NCBI GenBank assembly: GCA_965112735.1
Contig: OZ218952.1
Span: 3,596,001-3,660,000, forward strand
Direction: 5' to 3'
DNA length: 64,000 nt
Source: Phaeosaccion multiseriatum
Taxonomy: Eukaryota > Ochrophyta, other classes
A program made the translations under genes and the position numbers. Below the pieces are notes generated by a model. It was not told the origin of the DNA. It saw only the letters and a list, made by a program, of their open reading frames with translations, and did not search any database. Below, piece after piece: positions 53,666-64,000 of the stretch (the stretch's first letter is position 1; each line of letters starts with the position of its first letter).

Positions 53666-53938
53666 TTTTTTAACACTCGATTTGCGTGTAAAAAGAATCG
53701 CCCAAATCGGCCGTTTTTGAGAGATCGGGCGGCAACGGGGAGTGCTCTTGCAGAAATGCTGACAAGTAGGGAAGGGAAAAAGCGAAAGAAAGAAAGGGAT
53801 TGAGAGGCATCTCAAAGAGCTACACGAAGAGCTATAGCGGTGGTTCTCCCACCGACATTTTGCTGAGCTCTCCCAAAACTCGAAAAGTTGAAAGTTGAAA
53901 ATCGAGCGATTCTTCGGCAAATCGAGTGTTAAAAAAAA
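53666..53938. mobile_element. Second MITE-like element, ~270 bp
   Basis: The left end contains TTAACACTCGATTTGC (53671-53686) and then AGAATCGC. The right end contains GCGATTCT followed by GCAAATCGAGTGTTAA (53917-53932), its reverse complement. T/A runs lie outside both. There is no coding capacity. Target duplication is unclear because of the homopolymer edges. Confidence 0.6.
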
Positions 53939-54406
53939 CATTGTAGGGAAATGGCATTCAAAGACCTCCACCAGCACAAAGCTGTCGACCTTAACGTCAC
54001 AAACTCCCCTTCTGTCTCCAACAGCCCCGTTTTATACACTCCTTCGCTGCTGTCTCCTGCCCGCTGCCGCTGCTGCTCATCACTCTACCACTGCCCAACC
54101 ACATGCGTGTATGTGATGTGAGTTGCAAGTCAACTTTGGCATCGATCGGAACCCTCTATCCTCCGCTCCTTACGCGAGACATTCACGCAGCGAAAGTCCG
54201 ACCACGAATGCACCAGACGCCTTGCCCCTGCGGATGGCTGCTGCAGTTGCCCCTCTCCCTGCAGGGGAAGGAAAGAGCGAAGACCTCTGCCCCCTCCTTG
54301 CAGGGAAAGCACCACAAACACAAACACGAAAGGGGGCGGGCCTCCTTCCCCCTCTCCTCTCCTCTCTCCCTTGGTCCCTCGGTCCCTTGGTCCCTCGGTC
54401 GCGTCC

Positions 54407-54520
54407 TTAGTACTCTTCTGCCTCGGTCGAATCGGCGTTGATGGTGAGGTCAAGCTTGTCTCCTGTGAGACGCTCGTAAAGCGAGAGGATGTCCTCCGAA
54501 GTTGTCTCAAAGTGGCTGGG

Positions 54521-54560
<40 letters not shown>

Positions 54561-55231
54561 CAGGGCGAGAGAGAGAGAAGAGAGAGAGGAAGGGAGGGAG
54601 GGGGGGGGGGGAGAGTAGAGACAGAAAGAGAGAGGGAGGAGGAAGAAACACGCGTCAAAAGGAAGGCGAGGGACACTTGGGCAGCTCAATCTCGTCTAAT
54701 AGCTTGTCGCATTTCGCCTCTTCCCTCCGCTGCCATCTACCCTCTGCTGCCATCTACCCTCACCTGGTGGCGTCGTAGGACTTGCTGATGAAGCAGCGGT
54801 CGGAGGTGCCGTCCTGCACTGGCTCCAACACGTCCGACACAGCATCAAAGCGCTCCAGCACGGGGCCCATGATCTGTGCAGGCAGACAAGAGGCACATGG
54901 GAATACGGGCATATGGACAGACAGAGGCACATGGAGCAGACAGGGGCATACGGTTCAGAGGTCCTCTCCTTTCCTTCTTGTTCAACGAAGCTTCAACTTC
55001 TGATTTGTGGCGTACCTCAAAGGCGGCGGCGAGCTCCCGAACGGGGTCGTTGGTCTCGACTGTCGTGGAGGCGATGACAATGTACTTGCCCTTGGAGGAC
55101 ACGCAATGGCTGTTGGACACCATGCACACGTAGATGTCATGGTGCCTACCAACCTGTGAGTTTTGGAGAGGGAGAAGAGGTGGGGAGGGGAGAGGTGTGA
55201 CCGGCCACATGAGAGGATTGGGGGCGGACAT

Positions 55232-55288
<57 letters not shown>

Positions 55289-56966
55289 AACACAAAGAAG
55301 GGGGAGGGGTGGGTGGGAGGAGGAGGAGGAGGAAGGAGGGTGGGGGGGCTCAGCACTTGGAGCTTGGAACCATCACTTCCTCTTTACACGTCAAGTTTCT
55401 TTCACTTCGCTCCACCTCCCAAAAGAGGGACCAGGGGTGGATGTGAAAGACAGGGTGAATGTGACAGGATGGCCAGAGATGGATGTGGCGGCCATCTGCA
55501 TGAGGAACCTTTCGTTGGGCTCCACCTCCCTCACGCAAGGTTCTCTCGTCTCCGCTCCACCTCCCTTGGGCTCCTCTCCCTCCCGTCTCGCCAAAACGCC
55601 CCCTGTCTCTTGTGGGGGGCTTCGTGTGCACTGTGGACTGGCTGTGGACTGACTGTGGACTGACTGTGGGGATTGGCTGTGGACTGACTGTGGACTGGCT
55701 GTGGACTGACTGTTACTGTCGTACCTGTCGGCCTGGGATGATGACCTGGGTGGACTCGGCGTTGTTGGTGCTCTGCAGCGGGTGGTCGGTGATGCAGATT
55801 GATCGCACCACCTTGCCTGTGACGCGAACCTGCAGCAGTTGGCGACACCGGAGAAGGAGAAGAGGAAGGAGGAGGAGGAGGAGGAGGAGGAGGAGGAGGA
55901 GGAGGAGGAGGAGGAGGAGGAGGAGGAGGAGGAGGAGGAGGAGGAGAAAGCGGATAGAGGGTGAGGCTTGGTTGGTGCAAGCACTCGGGGCCCAACCCAA
56001 GGCCAAGCTACGTTGTTGTTGCTGTATCTCCAACGGCTGTAGCTGGCTGCGTATATCACCTACTGCCCCTGCTCTCCGCTCCGTCTCTCTTCCTCTCTTC
56101 TCTCCCCCCTCCCCCCCCCCTCTCTCTCTCTCTTCCCTCTCTCTCTCTCTCTCCCTCCCTCGCTTCCTCACCTTGTCGGCAGGGAAGTAGGAGGGGTCTC
56201 CAATGATCATCTTCCCCTTGGCCACACTCGTCACTCCATCAAGAGTGGCCTTGATACCCCACGCTACGCCCTTGTCGTCGAACAGGATCTCCTGAGGAGG
56301 GGTGAGTGAGTGAGTGAGGGAGTGATGAGTGAGCGAGTGAGTGAGTGAGTGAGGGAGTGAGAGTGAGTGAGGGAGGGAGGGAGGGAGGGAGCGAATGTGA
56401 TGAGCGCGAAGAAACAGAAGAAGCGTGGGTGCGCGCGTGGTTGGTGGGAGGTGGACTGAACACCCTTCGCACAAACTGTCTGTCTGTTTGTCCGCCCTAC
56501 ACTCGACTCATTCCGTGGGGAGGTCCTGATCTGCTGTGCTTTTGCTTCCCTGCTCCATGTCGCCAGCCGCACCCACCCCTCCTCTCTTTCACTCCCACAA
56601 CCAACTACCCCCCCCCCCCCCTCCGTCCTCCGTTTTCACTGCCATTCACTGCTATCCCTCACCTCTACGGGGCACTGGAGCATGAAGGTTCCACCGTGGA
56701 TGGCGCACAGCCTGCTGAACCCCTCGGGCAGCCCCCCCAGGCCATACATGGGGTAAATGTAGGGCGACTTTCCATATCGCTGCAGTGAGTAGCAGTACAG
56801 CTGAATGTTTTCAACTGGCACAGCACCACCCCAATTCCGACGAGAAGGAACAGGTTTCCCAGACCAGTGTGAAGAAGAGGGTTTCGTTCCCAGATGAGAG
56901 GGAGAGAGAAAGAAAGGGGGGAGAGGAAGTGGGAGAGAGAGTGCGAGGGAGAGAGAGGAAGAGAGT

Positions 56967-57014
<48 letters not shown>

Positions 57015-59526
57015 GAGAGAGGGGCAGTCGGTCAGTCATGTCGCGGGGGCACGTGCAGAGGTTCGAAGGGCACAGGCAGAGCGCCGCATGACAGAGAGGG
57101 GTCGGAACCACCTCCTGCAACCCTGCTGCGCACACCCACACACACACATACACATACACACACGTACAAGTGCTAATAGTGTTCGACTCACTGACTTATA
57201 AACTGCACAAGGACATTGCCTCACTGACTTTGTACCTTACCGGTTTCTAGTGCGGGCTGATCCAGATAGATGTCGTCCCTACGCAGTCCCATTGCGTGGC
57301 CCACGAAAGACTTTTGAAATTCGATATGAGAAGGAACAAGAGACAGACAGAAATTGAGTGAAGTGTCCCTGAGTTCTTCTGTGACTTGCATACGACCAAC
57401 GTATGTACACACACACATACATACATACATACATACATACATACATACACACACATACATACATACATACATACATACATACATACATACATACGTACAC
57501 ACCTGAGTGTCATCGACGAGGCCGAAGTGCGAGAAGAGCTCCTTCATTGTCATGCGGTCCAGGGCAAGGCCTTCGAAAGTCGCCGGCTGTGAGAGACATT
57601 TGGTTTACAGGCCATTGTACAAGATGGGATAAGCGACGTGAGAAGAGAAGAGATTTGGCGAGGCACACAGAGAGAGAGAGAGAGAGGGAGAGCAAGAGCA
57701 AGAGAGAGAGAGAGAGACGGACAGAAGAGAGAGCGCTAGCGAGCGAGACCAACTAACAACTAACAACTAACAACGAACGAACGAACGAGCGAATGAACAA
57801 CACAACACGTACATTGGCCTTGTCATACTGGTTTAGGTAGATGAGGAACTTTCTGAAACGCCTCTTCTCAAACATGCCCATGAGGGAGGAGCGCACCGCC
57901 TCCTCGGGGGTGGCCGGCACCTTGAGAATCTTCGCGTCTTTGGACACGTAAGAGCCGTCCACGTTCTTGAACTCCAGGTACCGGGTTACCTAAGTTTCAG
58001 GATGGGGAGAGAGAGGGAGACGGAGGGTGGGGAAGGAGGGAGAGAGGGGAGGGTGAGGAAGAAGGGAGGGAGACCACTCACACAGTCCGTCCACTGCCAT
58101 CCACCCACACCCACCTTGGTGATGAGCAGCATCTTGACGAGGTTTCCGCACGCCATGATGAACTTGGGGATGAGGTCGACATTGTAGTCCCTGGTGGGGT
58201 GGCCAAGGCTCTCCTTTGGCTTGGTGCCGGGGCGGAATTTGTCGTAGAGGTTGGTGAGGTTGAGGGAGGCACAGTCCCCTCCATAGTAGTTGTTGCGGTC
58301 CACATGCAGGATCTGCTTGTTGTGTGGTGTGTGTGTGTGTGTGCGTGAGGGGGGGGATGGGTGGCGCGTGGATGTGGTTGGTTGGTAAGGGTGGAGGGGG
58401 AGGGAGGGAGGGAGGGAGGGAGGAAGGGAGGGAGAAGGAGAGGGAGGGAGGGAGAGAGAAGGAGAGGGAGAGACGGAGAGAGAGGAGGGATTAGAGTCTG
58501 GATGAGGCCCAACGTAGATATTTGAGAAGAGGAGCGGGAGGTCCCTTGGATGCATACATGCATGTGGTGACCTTGTCGAGGACGAAGCGCAAGGCCTTCA
58601 GAAGGTAGGAACGGATCCTTCTCTGTTCCTGAATTGAGGCGGGGGCGTGACCCCCCACCCCCCCCTCCAGTCCAGCCTTGCCTCTCTGTGAGCGTTCTGC
58701 TCCGCTTTCTTTCCCTTCTCTGCCTTGCGCGTCGTCCTTCCTCCTTCCTCACATCTCCTGTGGTGTACAAGGAAGAGCTTCAAGGGACAGAAGCATCCAG
58801 CCCCGCCCACCCCACCCCGGCTTCACTGCGCTGCCCTGTGCGTCCTTCCCTTCCCGATGTCCCAATTGCGTGTATGTCGTCGCTCCGCCTCTTCTCTCCA
58901 GACGTCTCCTTCTCTCAAGTCAGTAAGGATTGACCTCAAAAGAATGAAGGAGAGGAACCCTGCCGAATTGAAGTGAACCTCTCCTCTCGCGGACATATCT
59001 ACTGCTCCACACAGTCCTCTCCTTTCATATTTCACTCGTCCTGTCACACAGTTTCACTCGTCCTGTCATACGTTTCATTCGTCCTGTCCTGCGTGTCTTG
59101 TCTTGCCTCGTCTCGCACTTTGTGTAGTCTGCCCCCCCCCCCTCCCTCCTGTTACTCGCCCTTCCCGAATACCCGCTGCACACTCATCTTGCCGCAGCCA
59201 CCCATGCCAACCCCCCCCCCCTCGGCACACCATCGTAGAGACACGATGTCACATGACATGACATCCACTCCACCCTCTCCAACTCATCTGGTTTCGCTAG
59301 AAAAGAAGCGCGTGCGACACCATATCAGACCCGAGCGACTTACTGAGCTTGCTTCACTTCACTCAGTCCAAGCCGAATTTCTCATTACCTTCATGCCTAG
59401 CGTAGAGAGCAGTCCCGAAATGACCGCCTCCTTGAGACCTGTGCCCATCACGATGGCGTCGTACTCTCCATCAGCAAGGGCCTCGCACCCTTCCGGCAGC
59501 CAGGCCAGAGAAGGAGGGGCCTCCTC
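54407..59526 (-). CDS. GDI: Rab GDP-dissociation inhibitor (GDI)
   Basis: Eleven exons join in phase: 59526-59389, 58312-58115, 57989-57813, 57586-57503, 57310-57241, 56814-56663, 56291-56172, 55829-55725, 55153-55016, 54873-54764 and 54515-54407 (466 codons plus stop). The FAD-like GxGxxG relic is [20 protein letters not shown], followed by [18 protein letters not shown]. Other family hallmarks are [70 protein letters not shown] and the C-terminal [17 protein letters not shown] extracts GDP-bound prenylated Rabs from membranes and returns them to donor compartments. The first exon found starts at an AG acceptor and adds ~20 residues before EYD without a Met, so the initiating exon lies upstream (59530-59720) and was not pinned down. 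Confidence 0.93.
55230..55290. repeat. (GT)n microsatellite
   Basis: About 55 bp of GT lie in an intron of the GDI gene. Other GDI introns hold GAG repeats (55869-55946), GA repeats (56975-57010) and CATA repeats (57412-57495). Confidence 0.92.
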
Positions 59527-60170
59527 CTAGAGAGGGGACGAGAAGGGACGGTGCGGATGGGAGGGTGTGGATATTGGGGGAGGGGGGGGCGGATTGAGGA
59601 GAAAGCGTGTTTTTTGTCTGGACCAACCGATCCCAGTAAGTGTGTTCTGCTTTCCACAATGTCCTACTTCAATAACTATAAAGTTATCTCTACGGAGACA
59701 CCCAACTCTTGGTGAAGACGGCACGTGGAAGGCCGCTTGACCCTAGAACGTGCGCCAGTTCAGCAGCGAAACGAGGCCAGAGAGCTACATTTGGAGGATT
59801 CCTGTCACAGGACCAATCTCGGCTCCACTCTACTCACACACATGACAATACTGACCTTCCCCTCGCCTGTACCCTCTCCTGTGGGCGTCTTTCCTTCCTC
59901 GGCCATGGTTGCTCTTGTGAGACTTGTTCACGGACCAGTGGGTACAAAAAATCGCCCCTCTCCCTTTCTATATACGAAGACCCTCGAGACAAAGCACAAC
60001 TCAAGCTGTGTGGATACTTGAGCAAGAGACAAAGTAAGAGAAGGTAAAGGGAGAATGAGAAGAAGAGGGGAATCCGAGTATCGACTCCCCGAGGGGGTCA
60101 GTATTTCCACGCCTGGATGGACGAGTACTTCCACCTCGTGAAACAATTCAAACAAATGCCGCAATAATAC

Positions 60171-63011
60171 ATGTCAGCATCCATGGCTGACGGAAGCACC
60201 CTGGCACGTCGCAGCGGAGCTACTACCGCAGCGCCAGTGCGGGCAGAAGCGGGGGAGGGGGGGCTGCAGGAGGAGGAGGAGAAGAGGGAGGAGGAGGAGG
60301 AGGAGGAGGAGGAGCAGGAGCAGGAGGAGCAGGTGGAGGGGGAGCAGCAGCAGGAGGAAGAGAAGGAGGACGGGGTTCGATCTCCTCACGAACCCTATGC
60401 CCCAGAGCTGAGTCGGCGGTTTATTCCATCTACCAGAAACAAATTGAAAAGATCCGCCGTCTGGACCCATTGCTATTTGATGCTCCCAAATCATCCTCTG
60501 GCGAAAGGGCCTGAGGGCGTGGAGAAGAACTTTATTTGCCGCGTCCAGCTCAAAGACGCAGACGGCGTGGTGATCGGGGAATGCAACAAGGCGCTTCGTT
60601 TGACACCGACCGGCCGCTCTTACCAGACGGGGAAAGCCATCGCCCACCTATCTGAGTCGCACCCAGAGACGTCCGTCGCTGCAGTTGCTGTTGCAAAGCC
60701 CGACGCGGGGAAGCAGATGGACATACGGACGTCTTTGGCAGTCACCTCCGGCAGCACAACGGGGTTCATAGCCAAGCAGCGCGCGCTCGTGACGCAGTGT
60801 CAATGGTATGTCTACTCGCAGCAGTGCATCTCTAAGAGGACCTTGGAAGACCCGTACTTCAGAGCCATGCTGAATGGTGTGTGCACACGGAAGCATGGTG
60901 AAGTGGCGCATTGCTTGAATGGGCAGAATCTGGGGAAGTTTGTGGAGGCTGAGTTTGGCGTCTTCGTCCTCTTCCTCAAGGAGATTCTCTCTGCGACGCG
61001 AGAGAGTCACTTTGGGAACCAGTTTGCCCAAGCCCTGCACGACAGTGGAACGCTTGCTTCGGGCCAGAAGTACCAAGCGTTGGGTCTCCAGCATATTACT
61101 CCCGACTATTCGAAGAATCTCCTCATCTGCGTTGGGTTCCCAACCTCGCCTGCCCACTGTTCCGATGTCAATACTGTGGCAAACCAGTTCAAGGAGGTTG
61201 TTAGGGAGCGAGGCGGTGTCAAGCTCGAGGACGTGCTGATCGGTGCTATACAAGATGGGGCGGCACTTGGTGTGGCCACCGAGCTGGGGCAGGAAGAGCA
61301 CACGTGCTTAATGCATGCAGGTGACAAGGTGAGCTCGGGCGTGGGCGTTAATAGTGTGAGGAGGGGTGTGTGTGGGGGGGGGGTGAAGCGGATAAAGTTC
61401 CCCTTACTAAAGTTGTCTGGCTGCCCGCTCCCCCCCCCCCCCCCCCTGTCCCCATTAACGAGTCTGCCCTCCCCCTTCCCTTCTTTCCTTCTCTCTCATG
61501 CCATTGCTCAGGTCGGCTCGTCTGCCGTGGGCAATCTGGTGCGCTCAAGGAACAAGATTACGGTCAATCCGTTCCCGGGGGGGCAGGCTCTCCTCAAGCG
61601 AGCCCGGGCAGTGGCCAAGCTGTTTTCTTACAACGCCCGTCTGGAGGAACTGTGGGCGATCTGCAGGAGGGTCAAGGTCAACGACAAGATCAAGCCAAAA
61701 CTGAACCCCAACACAACTCGCGTCGCATATTTCCACTCTCTTCTGTACTCGCTCCTGCGGCAGTGGAAAGCCCATCGCGTGTACATGGATGAGAAGGGAG
61801 TCCCAGAGGGGGCCAGACTGACCGACGAGCAATGGAGCCAGCTGAAGGAGATGGAGGCAGTGCTGGACGTGACGCGGAAGCTCACAGTCATTGCACAGAA
61901 CGAGAATGCTTACACCGAAGCATACGCCCCTCTTGTGAAGACCCAGATGCTCGACGCCTTGCGAGCCGACAGCATGGAGTGCATCGATCTGGCGGCAGTG
62001 GGAGAGAAGAGACCTGAGCGGATTCTTGTGGCCGTGGCGGATTTCAGTGGCGTAGGCAAGACCTGCCGGGCCAGAGCGCTGCGGGAGGCAGTGCGGCGCT
62101 TTGGACAAGATGGCGCGGCGGCGCTCCCTGACCGGATGCCGGGTGATGCGCCCCTTCAAGCAGTACTGGAGAGGGAAGAGAAGGTGATGCAGGAGGCTGT
62201 TGTCTCTATGTCTGCAAACGAGCGTGTTGCTGCCCTGCTCGACCTTCGTCTGGTGCAGTCATCTTTGATGACGCCCGAGCAGCGAAGGCTCGGTCTGGAT
62301 GACTTCCTCGCGGGCTACGCCGAGTATGCCTTTACGGCAGAGAAGTACTTGGAGGACAAGGCAGAAGCAAAGGCGGCGGGAAGGGCGGTGGAGCAGGCAG
62401 TGGATGGAGCCGGGGGGGCGCCGCCGCGGAAGCGGGCCAAGCCCCTGCCTGACTTTTTCGGTGATGGGGAGGACGACGACAATGATGGCGAGATGGAAGC
62501 GCCGGTGCTGACCAGGGAGGAGAAGGACGCAGCCCTTTTCGCAAAGTGTGAAGCAGAGGCTAGGAGGGTCCACAAGCGCTTCAGAAGAATGGCCTCTGGG
62601 TTTGATTGGGCAGCCGAGTTTCCAGAGGAGTGTCGCAAGGGGGGAGCTTTGGACGTGGACGAGATTGAGGACCTTGACGCCATCGATAATTTGCTCTCTC
62701 TTGATGTGATGAAGGTGTACAAGCGTATGGCGGAGAAGAAGGACGAGTACGGCTGGATTCCGGCGATGGCGAGGGCCCGCTTGGGCAGTGTCATGGCTGA
62801 AAGCTTTTGCGAGCGTGTACGCTCCTGTGCTTACAATGTTGTTACGGAGGGTAACTCGCTGCTCAACGCGAAGCAGGTGGAGATGGTGTGTGTACTGCGC
62901 ATGAACAGAGACTTTATGGAGTACATGAGGACAGAGTATCGGGCGGGGGACCATGCGTGGAAGACTTGGGTGTCGGGAGCTGATCTTAAGGCCAGGGTGA
63001 TCACTCACTAA
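60171..63011 (+). CDS. hAT-type transposase gene (possibly domesticated)
   Basis: The frame is open throughout, but 61329-61511 has GTGAGC and TGCTCAG ends and encodes only Pro/Leu-rich filler. Removing this 183-nt in-frame intron gives 885 aa. An acidic low-complexity N-terminus precedes a BED-like finger (FICRVQLKD ... GECNKA ... HLSESHPE). Next come hAT features: KRTLEDPYFRAML, HITPDYSKNLLICVGF, DVLIGAIQDGAALGV at the Asp-containing strand, HTCLMHAGDK at the C-x2-H site, and DEQWSQLKEMEAVLDVTRKL. Near the C-terminus WIPAMARARLGSV, AESFCERVRSCAYNVV and SLLNAKQVEMVCVLRMNRDF match the hAT dimerisation block. No clear terminal inverted repeats or 8-bp target duplication were found around it, so it may be immobile. 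The gene is intact, with no frameshift. Confidence 0.75.
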   Translation: MSASMADGSTLARRSGATTAAPVRAEAGEGGLQEEEEKREEEEEEEEEQEQEEQVEGEQQQEEEKEDGVRSPHEPYAPELSRRFIPSTRNKLKRSAVWTHCYLMLPNHPLAKGPEGVEKNFICRVQLKDADGVVIGECNKALRLTPTGRSYQTGKAIAHLSESHPETSVAAVAVAKPDAGKQMDIRTSLAVTSGSTTGFIAKQRALVTQCQWYVYSQQCISKRTLEDPYFRAMLNGVCTRKHGEVAHCLNGQNLGKFVEAEFGVFVLFLKEILSATRESHFGNQFAQALHDSGTLASGQKYQALGLQHITPDYSKNLLICVGFPTSPAHCSDVNTVANQFKEVVRERGGVKLEDVLIGAIQDGAALGVATELGQEEHTCLMHAGDKVSSGVGVNSVRRGVCGGGVKRIKFPLLKLSGCPLPPPPPLSPLTSLPSPFPSFLLSHAIAQVGSSAVGNLVRSRNKITVNPFPGGQALLKRARAVAKLFSYNARLEELWAICRRVKVNDKIKPKLNPNTTRVAYFHSLLYSLLRQWKAHRVYMDEKGVPEGARLTDEQWSQLKEMEAVLDVTRKLTVIAQNENAYTEAYAPLVKTQMLDALRADSMECIDLAAVGEKRPERILVAVADFSGVGKTCRARALREAVRRFGQDGAAALPDRMPGDAPLQAVLEREEKVMQEAVVSMSANERVAALLDLRLVQSSLMTPEQRRLGLDDFLAGYAEYAFTAEKYLEDKAEAKAAGRAVEQAVDGAGGAPPRKRAKPLPDFFGDGEDDDNDGEMEAPVLTREEKDAALFAKCEAEARRVHKRFRRMASGFDWAAEFPEECRKGGALDVDEIEDLDAIDNLLSLDVMKVYKRMAEKKDEYGWIPAMARARLGSVMAESFCERVRSCAYNVVTEGNSLLNAKQVEMVCVLRMNRDFMEYMRTEYRAGDHAWKTWVSGADLKARVITH

Positions 63012-63336
63012 TGTATGATCGAATCACATGGGCGGGCGAGCGGGTCATGACAAGATCATGCAGATCATGGATCAGATCATGGATCAGATCACGGGCAGGG
63101 ACCAGCAGCAGGATCGGATCATGGGCGAGTTGCTCACATCACACCTGTCACTTTGGGTGGATCACCCACAACAATCATAATATAGATTGTCGTGTTAAGA
63201 GATCGGTGGGCGGCCCAAAAAGAGAGATCGATATCTAAAATTCGATTATCGACATCGATTTCTCTTCCCTTTTCTAATTTTTTTTTTTTTATTTTCGCCC
63301 CCTGCTCCCCTCCTCCTTCCGTGTACGGGCCCAACC
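63012..63336. other. Spacer with GATCATG repeats and a hairpin
   Basis: GATCATG or GATCAGATCATG units recur at 63045-63125. A near-perfect inverted repeat follows at about 63220-63265 (AGAGAGATCGATATC against GACATCGATTTCTCT, two mismatches), then a T-run at 63277-63290. It may contain the 3' end of the hAT unit and the promoter of the next gene. Confidence 0.45.
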
Positions 63337-63905
63337 ATGTTGAGAGCAGCGAAGCTGATCACCGCTGCAGGTGGGGCATATGTGTCAACCCAGGTGAGGG
63401 GCTTGCTCCATTGTAGAGAGTGCAGCTGTTCGAGAAACTAACTACCTCTGCTTCAACCGTAGGCCTGGAAAGGGGACAAGAAGCTAGCGGAGGTGCTCGG
63501 GCCATGCGGGAAGCAGATCTATTGGGATCCTTTTGAGGATGTGTGCCAAGAAGGAGGCGAAGAAAAGGGAGGATTGGCACCAGCGACAGCAACGACAACA
63601 GCTATGAAGCCAAAGGCGATTGTTGTCGGCGCTGGTGTGGTGGGCACATCCACAGCCTATGCTCTTGCAGCGCGAGGCTATCGGGTCGTTGTGTTGGAAA
63701 GCGGACGAGCGGAAGGTGAAGAATGGTGAGGCAAAGGGAAGGAGGGGAAGGGAAGAGGAAGGAGGAGGGAAGGAGCATTTTTAATATTTCTTCCTCATTG
63801 TTCTCAGCTCCGCAGTTGCGGCCGGAGGCATGCAGGTGTCCAACCCGGTGGTGGACCCTTCTGCTTGGAGAGCCGTCGTTTCGAACATGTTCACGCGCCC
63901 TGAAG
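63337..63905 (+). CDS. FAD-dependent amino-acid/amine oxidoreductase, N-terminal part
   Basis: Three exons are visible: 63337-63393, 63463-63725 and 63808-63905. The gene then runs off the window. The start MLRAAKLITAAGGAYVSTQ resembles a mitochondrial presequence. Exon 2 holds the dinucleotide-binding motif IVVGAGVVGTSTAYALAARG and RVVVLESG. Exon 3 starts SAVAAGGMQVSNP, which fits the D-amino-acid dehydrogenase/glycine-oxidase (DAO) superfamily, where this segment lines the FAD site. The donor at 63726 is preferred over the one at 63716 because only it keeps the SAVAAGG frame. About 55 residues precede the FAD motif and contain KQIYWDPFEDV. The substrate cannot be told from this portion. Confidence 0.75.
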
Positions 63906-64000
63906 GTATGAACGATACATCAATCAAAGCTCTTCCCTCTTTTCACTCTAAGTCTTGCACCAGAACCTCTGACTGACTCCCCGCCTGTCTGTCTATGTGC

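Noticed and set aside
59709-60047. ORFs upstream of the hAT gene as extra transposase exons
   Set aside because: No domain similarity and no phase-consistent junction to ATG 60171; more likely the promoter and 5' exon region of the opposing GDI gene.

Overview
The window is nuclear DNA from a microbial eukaryote. Genes are split by canonical GT-AG introns, the DNA is GC-rich, and microsatellites are very dense, mostly inside introns. A TM-tailed GT8 sphingolipid glycosyltransferase, a 17-motif PPR-SMR protein, an ABHD/EMB8 hydrolase and a PQQ-type sugar-dehydrogenase propeller fused to a C-type lectin would suit an alga or other stramenopile-like protist, but I cannot fix the lineage from sequence alone. 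I rebuilt genes by joining exons by hand. For each multi-exon model below the splice phases agree across all junctions, which is the main support for the models.

Layout: 1-740, 5' exons of an unrecognised minus-strand gene. 1206-1343, an orphan Smr-domain fragment. 1445-5497 (-), inositol-phosphorylceramide glucuronosyltransferase-like GT8. 5640-11854 (+), a TPR + dsRBD + duplicated R3H protein. 12671-16042, a single-exon ankyrin gene between two ~350-bp direct repeats. 17618-23900 (-), EMB8/ABHD hydrolase. 24149-26193 (+), PIG-H. 26194-28383, ankyrin relic, minisatellite and spacer. 28384-38228 (-), a 12-exon secreted GSDH-PKD-FN3-Cys-rich-CTLD protein. 39091-41424 (+), PPR-SMR. 41867-49361 (-), a 2302-residue low-complexity protein. 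49902-52516 (+), SLX1. 52584-53938, an orphan WD40 exon and two MITE-like elements. 54407-59526 (-), Rab GDI. 60171-63011 (+), hAT-type transposase gene. 63337 to the window edge (+), FAD-dependent amine/amino-acid oxidase N-terminus.

Five adjacent pairs are divergent and separated by about 0.14-0.9 kb, so shared promoters are likely. Functions are mostly housekeeping: sphingolipid and GPI-anchor glycosylation, vesicle traffic, DNA-junction cleavage and organelle RNA processing. They do not form one pathway.

The most unusual signals are four. A 15-nt word, CAGTTGGTGATACAG, recurs inside CAG tracts in coding and non-coding DNA on both strands. A tandem exon duplication inside the R3H gene leaves extra truncated exon ends that keep their donor sites. 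A long extracellular lectin/propeller protein carries three copies of a Cys-rich module I do not recognise. The PPR-SMR array is so homogeneous that its RNA target can be predicted.
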